The translations under genes and the position numbers were made by a program. Positions 36,048 through 43,929 of a DNA stretch of 64,000 bases are shown piece by piece. How positions within the stretch are numbered: the first letter of the stretch is position 1; each line of letters begins with the position of its first letter. The notes beneath the pieces are model-generated. The model was not told the DNA's origin and ran no database searches. It saw only the letters and a list, made by a program, of their open reading frames with translations. Origin of the DNA: Rhodococcus sp040643435 (GTDB lineage: Bacteria; Actinomycetota; Actinomycetes; Mycobacteriales; Mycobacteriaceae); the NCBI RefSeq assembly GCF_040643435.1, contig NZ_JBEYUH010000020.1, positions 14,681 through 78,680 of the forward strand, read 5' to 3'.

Positions 36048-37583
36048 ATGGTGGAGTGGGCGGAAGAATGCGACGTCCTCGTGGTCGGGTCGGGAGCCGG
36101 AGGCGCCTGCGGTGCGTATACCGCCGCGCGTGAAGGATTGTCGGTGATCCTCGTCGAGGCGTCCGAATACTTCGGTGGCACCACGGCCTATTCCGGTGGT
36201 GGCGGTGTCTGGTACCCCACCAACGCGGTCCTGCAGCGTGCCGGCGACGACGACACCATGGAAGACGCCCTGACCTACTTCCACGCAGTCGTCGGCGATC
36301 GGACCCCGCGCGAACTGCAGGAAGCCTACGTCCGCGGCGGCGCCCCGCTGATCGACTATCTCGAGTCCGACGACGACCTCGAATTCATGGTCTATCCGTG
36401 GCCCGACTACTTCGGCAAGGCGCCCAAGGCCCGGGCCGAAGGTCGTCACATCGTCCCCTCGCCGCTGCCCATCGCCGACGATCCCGAACTCAACGAGTCG
36501 ATCCGCGGGCCGCTGGGCCGTGAACGCAACGGGGATCCCCTTCCCGACATGCTGATCGGCGGCCGTGCCCTCATCGGCCGCTTCCTCATCGCCATGCGCA
36601 AGTACCCGAACGTGCAGCTGTACCGGAACACTCCGCTCGAGGAACTCATCGTCGAGGATGGTGCAGTGGTGGGCGCGATCGTCGAGAACGACGGCGAGCG
36701 CCGGGCGATTCGCGCACGCAAGGGCGTCGTCCTCGCTGCAGGTGGCTTCGACCAGAACGACGAGATGCGCAGCAAGTACGGGGTGCCGGGTGCTGCTCGC
36801 GACTCCATGGGCCCGTGGTCGAATCTCGGTAAGGCCCACGAGGCGGGCATTGCGGTCGGCGCCGATGTGGACCTCATGGGGGAGGCCTGGTGGTCGCCGG
36901 GTCTGACCCATCCGGACGGACGCTCGGCGTTCGCGCTGTGCTTCACCGGTGGCATCTTCGTCGATCAGGACGGCAAGCGTTTCACCAACGAGTACGCACC
37001 CTACGACCGCCTGGGCCGCGACGTCATCGCCCGCATGGAGCGTGGCGAGATGACGCTGCCGTTCTGGATGATCTACGACGATCGGAACGGCGAAGTTCCG
37101 CCGGTCGGTGCGACGAACGTGCCCTTTGTGGAAACCGAGAAGTACGTCGATGCGGGACTGTGGAAGACCGCCGACACCCTGGCCGGTCTCGCAGAGCAGA
37201 TCGGCGTTCCCGCCGACGCTCTCGAAGCGACCGTGGCGCGGTGGAACGAATTGGCTGCGAAGGGCGTCGACGAGGATCACGGCCGCGGCGACGAACCCTA
37301 CGATCTGGCATTCACCGGCGGCGGCTCCGCCCTGGTCCCGATCGAGCAGGGGCCGTTCCACGCGGCGCAGTTCGGCATCTCCGATCTCGGCACCAAGGGT
37401 GGTCTGCGTACCGACACCGTCGGCCGCGTGCTCGACAGTGAAGGTGCCCCGATCGCCGGACTGTACGCGGCGGGCAACACCATGGCCGCACCCAGCGGCA
37501 CCGTCTACCCGGGCGGCGGCAATCCCATCGGTGCGAGCGCGCTGTTCGCGCATCTGTCCGTGATGGACGTGGCGTCGCGCTGA
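36048..37583 (+). CDS. kstD: 3-ketosteroid Delta1-dehydrogenase-like flavoprotein (KstD family)
   Basis: The 511-residue FAD enzyme opens with VLVVGSGAGGACGAYTA and ends with the KstD-type segment TVYPGGGNPIG. Its Y-x-x-x-G corresponds to the catalytic Tyr487/Gly491 arrangement of Rhodococcus KstD1. FTNEYAPYDRLGRDV supplies another conserved Tyr. The family removes the C1 and C2 hydrogens of 3-ketosteroids, preparing ring-B opening with KshA (encoded at 48852). The substrate range cannot be told. ATG 36048 follows GGAAGG. Preceded by the regulon operator and closed by a strong terminator, so it is monocistronic. Confidence 0.78.
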   Translation: MVEWAEECDVLVVGSGAGGACGAYTAAREGLSVILVEASEYFGGTTAYSGGGGVWYPTNAVLQRAGDDDTMEDALTYFHAVVGDRTPRELQEAYVRGGAPLIDYLESDDDLEFMVYPWPDYFGKAPKARAEGRHIVPSPLPIADDPELNESIRGPLGRERNGDPLPDMLIGGRALIGRFLIAMRKYPNVQLYRNTPLEELIVEDGAVVGAIVENDGERRAIRARKGVVLAAGGFDQNDEMRSKYGVPGAARDSMGPWSNLGKAHEAGIAVGADVDLMGEAWWSPGLTHPDGRSAFALCFTGGIFVDQDGKRFTNEYAPYDRLGRDVIARMERGEMTLPFWMIYDDRNGEVPPVGATNVPFVETEKYVDAGLWKTADTLAGLAEQIGVPADALEATVARWNELAAKGVDEDHGRGDEPYDLAFTGGGSALVPIEQGPFHAAQFGISDLGTKGGLRTDTVGRVLDSEGAPIAGLYAAGNTMAAPSGTVYPGGGNPIGASALFAHLSVMDVASR

Positions 37584-37596
37584 GACACCTGATGCG

Positions 37597-37631
37597 ACCG
37601 GGCCCGGAGGCGAACTGCCTCCGGGCCCGGT
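37597..37631. terminator. Terminator after kstD-like gene
   Basis: A perfect 15-base-pair stem (ACCGGGCCCGGAGGC and its complement) with a GAACT loop, between convergent genes. Confidence 0.9.
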
Positions 37632-37637
37632 GTCGTA

Positions 37638-38090
37638 TCAGGGGCGTGTGACGGTGAAATCCGCTGTCATGAACGGATATCCGTCTTCCACTGTCGTCGC
37701 GACCGCGAACTCGTGGCGGTTGACGCCTTCGATGTGGGTGCCGTCGCCGTTCGCGACGCCCGTGCCGTAGTTGTTGGCGAAGAGCGCCACGGTCGCGTCG
37801 CCGGGCATCGTGTAGTCGATCTGGATCCCGAACCCGCGACGGTCGGTGCTGCCGGCCGACACGGTCTCGGTCGAACCGGCCGGCACCACGGTCGCAGGCT
37901 CGTCCACCCACGACCCGTACGGGTTGTCGGCCGACGTGAGCACCATGGGCGCGTCGGTCTCGTTGTTGATGGTGACCGTGATGGTGGGCCCGTCGGGAGG
38001 CACGGGATCGGCCGTGGCGGCGGCCGGTGCGGTAAGGGTTGCCGCGACAGAGAGAGCCGCGGCGGCGACAGCGCGGGTGCGGTACTTCAT
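37638..38090 (-). CDS. Small secreted beta-rich protein
   Basis: A 150-residue protein with a typical signal peptide (MKYRTRAVAAAAL, cleavage near ATADP, ~28). The mature part is about 120 residues of alternating beta pattern beginning TITVTINNETDAPMVL. It contains GSWVDEPATVVPAGS and a closing FMTADFTVTRP. The pattern recalls single-domain beta-sandwich proteins such as aegerolysin-like proteins, but I cannot assign a family. It has no regulon operator and lies between the KstD and luciferase-like genes. Confidence 0.7.
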   Translation of the reverse strand: MKYRTRAVAAAALSVAATLTAPAAATADPVPPDGPTITVTINNETDAPMVLTSADNPYGSWVDEPATVVPAGSTETVSAGSTDRRGFGIQIDYTMPGDATVALFANNYGTGVANGDGTHIEGVNRHEFAVATTVEDGYPFMTADFTVTRP

Positions 38091-38185
38091 CTTGCTCCTG
38101 CGGTTGACGACTCGTGGTTCACAGCCTTACCTGGCCGGCCGCCGAATTGTACCCGCCGGTAATCCACCGCGTCGGGTTTCGGGGA

Positions 38186-39175
38186 TCAGGCCGGGACCAG
38201 ATCGCTGACCTGGGCCAGCAGTTCGAGCGAATGCAGCCACGCGTCACGTCCCGGCGCAGACGAGACGACGATGAGTTCGTCCGCACCGGCGTGTTCGGTG
38301 AACCGGTCGAGGTACTCGCGTACCTCCTGCGCGGTGCCCACGGCGGTGTAGCGCAGCATCTCGAGCACCTGCATGCCGGCGGGGGAGTCGAGCAGCATGT
38401 CGATCTCCTCCTCGGTGAACGTGCGTCCGCGTCCGACCATCTGCACGACGCGTGCCCGCTTGGTCGCCTCGAACAGTGCGTGGGCCTCCTCGGTGGTGTC
38501 GGCAGCGATCACACCCACGCCCGCGATGACGTGCGGTTCCGGATGGTCGGGGGAGGGCTGGTACTCGCGCCGGTACAGTTTCACCGCGTCCTCGAGTGCC
38601 TGCGGTGCGAAATGCGATGCGAATGCATACGGAAGTCCGAGCAGCGCAGCGAGTTTCGCTCCGAACAGGGACGACCCGAGGATGTACAGGGGAACGTCGG
38701 TGCCCTTGCCGGGAATCGCGTCGACCCCGGGTATCCGCGACTCCCCCTTCAGATAGGCCTGCAGTTCGAGGACGTCTTGCGGGAAGCTGTCGGCCGAGGA
38801 CGGATCGCGCCGCAGCGCACGCATCGTCTTCTGGTCACTGCCCGGCGCGCGTCCGAGACCGAGATCGATACGACCGGGGTGCAAGGTCGCGAGGGTGCCG
38901 AACTGTTCGGCGATCGTCAGCGGCGAGTGGTTGGGCAGCATGATGCCGCCCGCACCGAGGCGGATCGAAGAGGTGTGTGCCGCCACGTGCGCGATGAGCA
39001 CACTCGTCGCCGACGACGCGATCGTCGGCATGTTGTGGTGCTCGGCGTACCAGATGCGCCGGTAGCCCCACTGCTCGGCGAGCTGGGCCATCTTCACACT
39101 GGCCTCGAAGCTTTCACGGGCGGTCTCGCCCTTGCCGATGTGTGCGAGGTCGAGGATGGAGAGGGGAACGGTCAC
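38186..39175 (-). CDS. Luciferase-like flavin monooxygenase (LLM class)
   Basis: The 329-residue TIM-barrel protein of the bacterial luciferase superfamily belongs to the group-1 (MsnO8-like) subfamily: SILDLAHIGKGE at the N-terminus, RIWYAEHHNMPT, LGAGGIMLPNHSPL, GRIDLGLGRAPGSD. It would use FMNH2 to oxygenate an unknown substrate, with reduced flavin from the reductase encoded just upstream. The GTG 39175 start is preceded by AAGGA. It is the third gene of the ksi-flavin reductase-LLM unit (gap of 82 bases). Confidence 0.85.
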   Translation of the reverse strand: MTVPLSILDLAHIGKGETARESFEASVKMAQLAEQWGYRRIWYAEHHNMPTIASSATSVLIAHVAAHTSSIRLGAGGIMLPNHSPLTIAEQFGTLATLHPGRIDLGLGRAPGSDQKTMRALRRDPSSADSFPQDVLELQAYLKGESRIPGVDAIPGKGTDVPLYILGSSLFGAKLAALLGLPYAFASHFAPQALEDAVKLYRREYQPSPDHPEPHVIAGVGVIAADTTEEAHALFEATKRARVVQMVGRGRTFTEEEIDMLLDSPAGMQVLEMLRYTAVGTAQEVREYLDRFTEHAGADELIVVSSAPGRDAWLHSLELLAQVSDLVPA

Positions 39176-39257
39176 CGGGGGTCCTTCGCGTCGGGGCCCG
39201 GTATCGGCCGCCGGGCACACCCGAGGAACAACCCCCGGCGACGGCCGGCTATTCCCG

Positions 39258-39752
39258 TCACATCCGTTCGAAACTGCCGTAGGTTCCCTGGAAGAACAGG
39301 AGCGGCCCGTTGGCCTTCATCGTCGTCAAACCGGTGACGCGGGCGAGGACGATCGTGTGGTCGCCGGCGTCGTATTCGGTCTCCACGGTCGCCTCCACCC
39401 GCGCGAGGGCTCCCAGGATGGCCGGCGCGCCGTTCTCGCCCTGCTCCCAGCGCACACCTCGGAACTTGTACCCGCCGCTCGCCGCGAATGCCGCGCACAG
39501 GGTGCGTTGACTCTCGGCCAGCACATTGATGGCGAGGGTGCCGATCTCACGGATCTTCGGCCAGGTCGTCGATGTGCGCGAGGGCGAGAACGAGACGAGC
39601 GGTGGGTCGAGGGACACGGATGCGAACGACTGGCAGGAGAAGCCGATCGGCTTCCCCTCGTCGAGCGCAGTGATCACCGTGACGCCGGTGCAGAAATTGC
39701 TCATCACCTCGCGGATCCGGCGGGGATTGAGGACCGCGTGCTCTGCTGTCAT
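39258..39752 (-). CDS. Flavin reductase (HsaB-like, FMN-binding split barrel)
   Basis: A 164-residue split-barrel flavin reductase. The segment NFCTGVTVITA followed by GFSCQSFASVSLDPPLVSFSPS is characteristic of reductase partners of two-component monooxygenases such as HsaB. It reduces FMN or FAD with NAD(P)H and passes it on. No HsaA-type oxygenase is encoded nearby, so the luciferase-like enzyme directly downstream is the plausible partner. Second gene of the unit. Confidence 0.88.
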   Translation of the reverse strand: MTAEHAVLNPRRIREVMSNFCTGVTVITALDEGKPIGFSCQSFASVSLDPPLVSFSPSRTSTTWPKIREIGTLAINVLAESQRTLCAAFAASGGYKFRGVRWEQGENGAPAILGALARVEATVETEYDAGDHTIVLARVTGLTTMKANGPLLFFQGTYGSFERM

Positions 39753-39830
39753 GGAGAAGCTCCTATCGGTCGGCGTTCTCCCAGTGTCCGTCAGCTATGG
39801 CACAAAGCGCGACCGTGCCCCGCCGGCCGG

Positions 39831-40220
39831 TCAGCTCTGTCGCATGTCTTCGGGAGCCCAGACGGCACGCATGCTGGTGATACGTCCGTCTTCGTCGAAC
39901 GTCATGATATCGATCGGCTCGATTTCGTAGGTCTGATCGCCCGCCTTCGTGACCACCCGGAAGTGGAAGGCGGCGGTCGTACCGCTGATCCTCAGCGTGA
40001 GCAGTTCGGTGCTGTTCTCGGTGGCCTCGACACCCTTGTAGAACTCGGCGATCGCGTCCCGGCCGACGCGAGGCTCGCTGCCCGCGGGGTCCTCCAGTGT
40101 GGCGTCGTCGGCGTACAGCGCGGCGATGTCGGCGGCCACGCCGGCGGCCACGGCGTCGAGGTAGGCGTGCACGGTGGCCCGGATGCGCTGCGAACGGGCA
40201 TCGGTGTCGGAAACGGTCAT
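39831..40220 (-). CDS. Steroid Delta5-3-ketosteroid isomerase-like protein
   Basis: The 129-residue NTF2-fold protein matches Comamonas ketosteroid isomerase in order and spacing. Tyr20, Asp44 (in LEDPAGSEPRVG) and Asp104 (in EPIDIMTF) correspond to the catalytic Tyr14, Asp38 and Asp99, and DGRITSMRAVW matches the C-terminal strand. It should move the 5,6 double bond to 4,5 in 3-keto-Delta5-steroids. First gene of the unit with flavin reductase and LLM enzyme; the regulon operator with -10 TAGCGT is upstream. All three catalytic residues are present, which separates it from generic SnoaL-like proteins. Confidence 0.8.
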   Translation of the reverse strand: MTVSDTDARSQRIRATVHAYLDAVAAGVAADIAALYADDATLEDPAGSEPRVGRDAIAEFYKGVEATENSTELLTLRISGTTAAFHFRVVTKAGDQTYEIEPIDIMTFDEDGRITSMRAVWAPEDMRQS

Positions 40221-40260
40221 TTCTACTCCTGTGATGACATCGGCAGGGACGGTCGCCCCG

Positions 40261-40348
40261 ACGCTATTCGTGTCGTACCGAATGTGGGGCAGGGCTCCCG
40301 CGTAGCGGGAGAATCGAGCCGTACCCCATTCGCCTGCGTTGTTACGCT
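40261..40348. promoter_or_regulatory. Bidirectional regulon operator between isomerase and padR-type gene
   Basis: TCCCGCGTAGCGGGA (40296-40310) is a perfect palindrome. Towards the isomerase a TAGCGT -10 lies 29 bases away (40266-40261). Towards the regulator TACGCT lies 32 bases away (40343-40348), only six bases before its GTG, so that transcript would be leaderless. Confidence 0.78.
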
Positions 40349-40354
40349 TTCGCA

Positions 40355-41041
40355 GTGTCAGAACACGGTGCCGATTCGTACCCCGCTCTTCCCGCGACGA
40401 GCTGGGCCGTCCTCGGCATGTTGTCGTTCGGCGAGGAACTCACCGGAAACGACCTGAAGAAGTGGGCCGACTGGAGTATCGGCTTCTTCTACTGGAGTCC
40501 GTCCGTCAGTCAGGTCTATGCCGAGCTGAAGAAACTCGAGAAGCTCGGCTTCGTGCGGTCCCGCGCCGTGAGCGAGCCGGGGGCGAGGGGCCGACGGGTC
40601 TACGCCATCACCGACTCCGGAATCGAGGCGGTGCGGGCGTGGTCGCGTGAGGCGCCGGTAGAAATTCCGGTGCTCAAACACGGTGTCATGCTTCGGATGT
40701 ACATGGGGCATCTCAACGAGCCGGAGCAATTGAAGGCGATCGTTCGCGACCACATCGTCAACCTCGAGGACAAGTTGCGTCGAGCAGGTGAGCACGCAGA
40801 GCACTCCGACCGGGAGCCCGGCTGGGGATTCTCCCAGATGAGCCTGAGGTGGGCCGAGCGGTACTTCAGAGCCGAGATCGAGTTGTCGAATCGACTGATC
40901 GAGGACATCGACCTGGCCGCAGAACAATTCGCGCGAAGCGAGATCGACGAGTTGGGCATGCCACGCCCCCGGAACCCCGGCAGCTGGAGAGGGATCTCCG
41001 ACGGGGATCCGTCCGGCGAAGGAGAGCCCTCGGCGCGGTGA
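40355..41041 (+). CDS. PadR-family transcriptional regulator
   Basis: A 228-residue protein with an N-terminal winged helix of PadR type (SWAVLGMLSFGEELTGNDLKK, then SQVYAELKKLEKLGFVRS, and RRVYAITDSGIEAV). A long helical C-terminal dimerisation domain follows (to ~200). PadR proteins are mostly ligand-responsive repressors. GTG 40355 lies just after a -10, giving a leaderless message. Its promoter shares the operator with the divergent isomerase operon, so it may be autoregulated or part of the regulon. Confidence 0.88.
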   Translation: MSEHGADSYPALPATSWAVLGMLSFGEELTGNDLKKWADWSIGFFYWSPSVSQVYAELKKLEKLGFVRSRAVSEPGARGRRVYAITDSGIEAVRAWSREAPVEIPVLKHGVMLRMYMGHLNEPEQLKAIVRDHIVNLEDKLRRAGEHAEHSDREPGWGFSQMSLRWAERYFRAEIELSNRLIEDIDLAAEQFARSEIDELGMPRPRNPGSWRGISDGDPSGEGEPSAR

Positions 41042-41065
41042 CCGCAGGGCCCCACTGCGGTCACC
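41037..41065. terminator. Terminator between padR- and iclR-type genes
   Basis: An 11-base-pair stem (GGTGACCGCAG and its complement) with a 7-base loop; it overlaps the padR-type stop. Confidence 0.7.
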
Positions 41066-41066
41066 G

Positions 41067-41828
41067 TCAGGCGTATTGATGCTCTCGCACAGTGGGGGCC
41101 GTGCGCAGCGACCGGCGATTCTGCAGGGTCGGGACGACATGATTGCGGTCGAGCTTGCGCCAGATCGCGGTGGCCGTCATACGGACAGGTGCGGTCAGCT
41201 GGTGGTCGAAGCGCAGATGAGGGAGAGGTCCACACAGCGATACCGCCGCGACGGCGGAACCAACGGGACCGACCGGGACTGCGATACACCCGAAGCCCGC
41301 CAGCGATTCCTCCTTCTCGAAGGCGATCCCGTGTTCACGAATCCGGTCGTAGGTGGCGCCTGCCGCACCCTCGTATGCCAGAAGCGCTTTGCCCAGGGCA
41401 GTGCTGCGAGCCGGTCGGCGTCCTCCGATGCGGGTGGGCACCGCCGTGGCGAGACGCCCGCCGATCTTTTCGAGATAGACGAGGTCGTCACCGTCGAGGA
41501 CGGCCAGGTGTACGACGAATCCGGTGACTCGATGGAGCTCCTGCAGATGCGGGAGGGCGGTCGCGTGCAATCTGTCCTGGTGGACGGCGAGCGAACCGAG
41601 TTCCATCAGGCGAAGCCCGAGGGTGTAGTCGCGACCTTCTCGGTGCAACCACCGCATCGACACCAGTCGCTCGAGCATTCGGTGGGCGGACGAACGGGGG
41701 AGGCCGGTCCGGCGGACGATCTGGGCGAGGGTGAGCCGGCCCGCGCCATCGAATGCGTCGAGGACGAGGCCGACACGCTCGAGGACCGCACTGGGTGCTG
41801 TGTGGTCGGCTTCCATCTGAATCGTCAT
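41067..41828 (-). CDS. IclR-family transcriptional regulator
   Basis: The 253-residue protein has an N-terminal winged helix (AVLERVGLVLDAFDG, TLAQIVRRTGLPRSSAHRMLERL) and an IclR effector domain (FVVHLAVLDGDDLVYLEKIGG, ARSTALGKALLAY). The ATG at 41828 has AGGAGA at better spacing than the GTG directly before it. IclR proteins often activate catabolic operons. The operators here sit where an activator would bind, making it my first candidate for the regulon's regulator. It may be cotranscribed with the LLM gene upstream (gap of 104 bases), itself behind an operator. Confidence 0.9.
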   Translation of the reverse strand: MTIQMEADHTAPSAVLERVGLVLDAFDGAGRLTLAQIVRRTGLPRSSAHRMLERLVSMRWLHREGRDYTLGLRLMELGSLAVHQDRLHATALPHLQELHRVTGFVVHLAVLDGDDLVYLEKIGGRLATAVPTRIGGRRPARSTALGKALLAYEGAAGATYDRIREHGIAFEKEESLAGFGCIAVPVGPVGSAVAAVSLCGPLPHLRFDHQLTAPVRMTATAIWRKLDRNHVVPTLQNRRSLRTAPTVREHQYA

Positions 41829-41932
41829 CACTTCTCCTACAGCCGCGGCGCCCTGAGCGCGAGGACGTGGGTATTTCGATTAGGAATAGTGCCACATCCG
41901 CATCGGCTTGTGAAGTGGGTCACGGCAGACTC

Positions 41933-42832
41933 TCAGGCCTCGGTGCTCCGGAAGGCCTCCTCGTACAGATGCGTGAGAGCCGCGAGCTGCTCGCAGTAAT
42001 GGTCGGCCGAGCGGGCATCCACGCCGACGCCGATGATCGTTGCTCCCGCCGATACGGCGTGATCGAGCTTCCTCCTCGCTCCGTCCGGGTCACCGAGCGG
42101 ATCGAGTCCGGCGGCCGACAACACGACTTCGAATCCGGGCTGCAACTGTCTCTTGCTCAACATCGACTGCACGTCGTCGAACGACAGGCCGAAAGGAACC
42201 CACCCGTCTGCCAGCTCGCACGCACGTCGCAGGGAGCGTGGTGTGCGGCCGCCGATCCACAGCGGCATATGGGGTTGTACCGCGTGGGGCTCCACGACCA
42301 TGTCGGAGAACTCGAAATACGTTCCGTGATAGGAAGGAACGCGTTTCGAGAGGGCGGCACGAAGCGCGGCCAGAGAATCGTCCGCACGTGCACCACGGTC
42401 GGCGAACGGGGCGTCGAGAAGGTCGAACTCTTCTCGTAGCGTACCGACACCGAGGCCCAATATCAGCCGGCCTGCGCTGACGGTATCGAGAGTGCCGTAG
42501 CGCTTTGCGATCTCCAGCGGATGGTGATAACCGAGCACGAGTACCTGCGTCGCAAGCCGGATCCGTTCGGTCCGTCCTGCCAGGAAGCCGAGTGTTGCCA
42601 ACGGATCCCAGTACGTCCCGCCGCGGATTTCGGCCACGGGCACCGGCACGGCAACGTGCTCGCTGCAGGTGAGGTGATGAAAACCGAGGCGATCCGCGGT
42701 CACCGCGATCCGTGTCAGCTCGTCGATGCCGGCGGCTGCTTCCCACTCGTTGCTCGCACCCGGAAATCGCGTGACGATCGGGCTGGTGATTCCGATTCGC
42801 ACCCTCGGATCTTGGTTCGGCACAGGCGCCAT
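41933..42832 (-). CDS. Luciferase-like oxidoreductase, probably F420-dependent
   Basis: The 299-residue TIM-barrel protein belongs to the LLM class. The pattern ELTRIAVTADRLGFHHLTCSEHV with TERIRLATQVLVLGYHHPL and GRLILGLGVGTLREEF fits the F420-dependent Rv2161c-like group of actinobacteria. The substrate is unknown. ATG 42832 has AAAGGAG eight bases upstream; the frame is open 84 bases further without an RBS. It is divergent from an SDR gene, with a shared regulon operator between them. Confidence 0.82.
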   Translation of the reverse strand: MAPVPNQDPRVRIGITSPIVTRFPGASNEWEAAAGIDELTRIAVTADRLGFHHLTCSEHVAVPVPVAEIRGGTYWDPLATLGFLAGRTERIRLATQVLVLGYHHPLEIAKRYGTLDTVSAGRLILGLGVGTLREEFDLLDAPFADRGARADDSLAALRAALSKRVPSYHGTYFEFSDMVVEPHAVQPHMPLWIGGRTPRSLRRACELADGWVPFGLSFDDVQSMLSKRQLQPGFEVVLSAAGLDPLGDPDGARRKLDHAVSAGATIIGVGVDARSADHYCEQLAALTHLYEEAFRSTEA

Positions 42833-42896
42833 GACACTCCTTTGCAACGTCGACTCCTGGAAGTCTGCGCGCGGCGGGCACGCGAAGCACGAAGTG

Positions 42897-42947
42897 TCCC
42901 GATCTACGGGAGGCACCTGGGGTGCACTCCCTGGCCGCCGTTAACCT
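42897..42947. promoter_or_regulatory. Regulon operator between LLM and SDR genes
   Basis: TCCCGATCTACGGGA (42897-42911) is a perfect palindrome. Towards the SDR, TAACCT follows at 42942-42947 (30 bases). Towards the LLM gene only a weak AGACTT lies at the expected place. Confidence 0.7.
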
Positions 42948-43057
42948 CACACCATTCGAGCGGGTGGGGCACGTTCCCGCTCGAACTTCATCGTCGCCGA
43001 TGGAAGATGTTGCGCGACAATCCGAAAAGTCTCTTGGACGAGTAGAGGGAAGTCTGC

Positions 43058-43852
43058 ATGGATCTGCAGAAGTACGGGCCGTGGGCAGTGATCGCCGGAG
43101 GTTCGGAGGGTGTCGGCTCCGAGTTCGCCGTACAGCTCGCCGAGCAGGGAATGAACCTGGTGCTGCTCGCGCGGAAGGAAGGGCCGCTCGAGACCACGGC
43201 CGACGCCTGCCGTGCCCACGGGGTCGAGGTCCGCACACTGTCGGTCGATCTGCTCGCCGCCGATGCCTTCGATCGGATCAAGGAGATCACCGCGGACCTC
43301 GAGGTGGGCCTGCTCATCTACAACGCCGGCGCGAACACCTACGGCCACGAGTTCGTCACCGGCGATCTCGATCGCTTCCAGGCCGTGATCGACTTGAACA
43401 TCACCGCGCAGCTGAAGTTGGTGCAGCACTTCGGTGCGCTCATGCGTGAGCGCAGGCGAGGCGGAATCCTGCTTGCAGGTTCGTTGAGCGGATATCTCGG
43501 TTCGGCGCAGATCAGCGTCTACTCGGCTGTGAAGTCCTTCTGCCGTACCTTCGCGGAAGGGCTGTGGCTGGAGATGCGGGACTACGACGTCGACGTCCTG
43601 GAGCTGGTTCTGGGGCTGACCCGCACGCCGGCGATGGAACGGGCCGGATTGAAGATGGATACACCCGGTTTGCAGGTCTCCGAGCCTCGTGACGTCGCCG
43701 CACAAGGCCTGGCGAATATCGCGAACGGCCCCATCGTCGTGGTGAAGGGGTTCGAGGGGGCCGTCGCCAGGAACAGCGGGCACAACCGTGCAGAGCTGTT
43801 GCTCGAGGCCCGAGCTGCCGGAGCGAAACTCCTTCCGCCTCCCAGTGAGTGA
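43058..43852 (+). CDS. SDR family oxidoreductase
   Basis: A 264-residue short-chain dehydrogenase with cofactor motif GGSEGVG (Thr of the usual TGxxxG replaced by Gly), NAG, Ser in SLSGYLG and YSAVK. The LLARKE stretch after the second strand suggests NADP preference. The C-terminal half is of the estradiol-17beta-dehydrogenase-12-like kind, but the substrate is unknown. It is preceded by the regulon operator 147 bases upstream and followed by a hairpin. Confidence 0.85.
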   Translation: MDLQKYGPWAVIAGGSEGVGSEFAVQLAEQGMNLVLLARKEGPLETTADACRAHGVEVRTLSVDLLAADAFDRIKEITADLEVGLLIYNAGANTYGHEFVTGDLDRFQAVIDLNITAQLKLVQHFGALMRERRRGGILLAGSLSGYLGSAQISVYSAVKSFCRTFAEGLWLEMRDYDVDVLELVLGLTRTPAMERAGLKMDTPGLQVSEPRDVAAQGLANIANGPIVVVKGFEGAVARNSGHNRAELLLEARAAGAKLLPPPSE

Positions 43853-43883
43853 GCTACCAGCACGGATAATCTGATCCAGCTGG

Positions 43884-43922
43884 CCCGGACGGTGGGGTGG
43901 TCGATCCGGCCGACCGTCCGGG
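43884..43922. terminator. Probable bidirectional hairpin
   Basis: A 10-base-pair stem CCCGGACGGT/ACCGTCCGGG with a 19-base loop, between convergent genes. Confidence 0.5.
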
Positions 43923-43929
43923 GTCGAAC

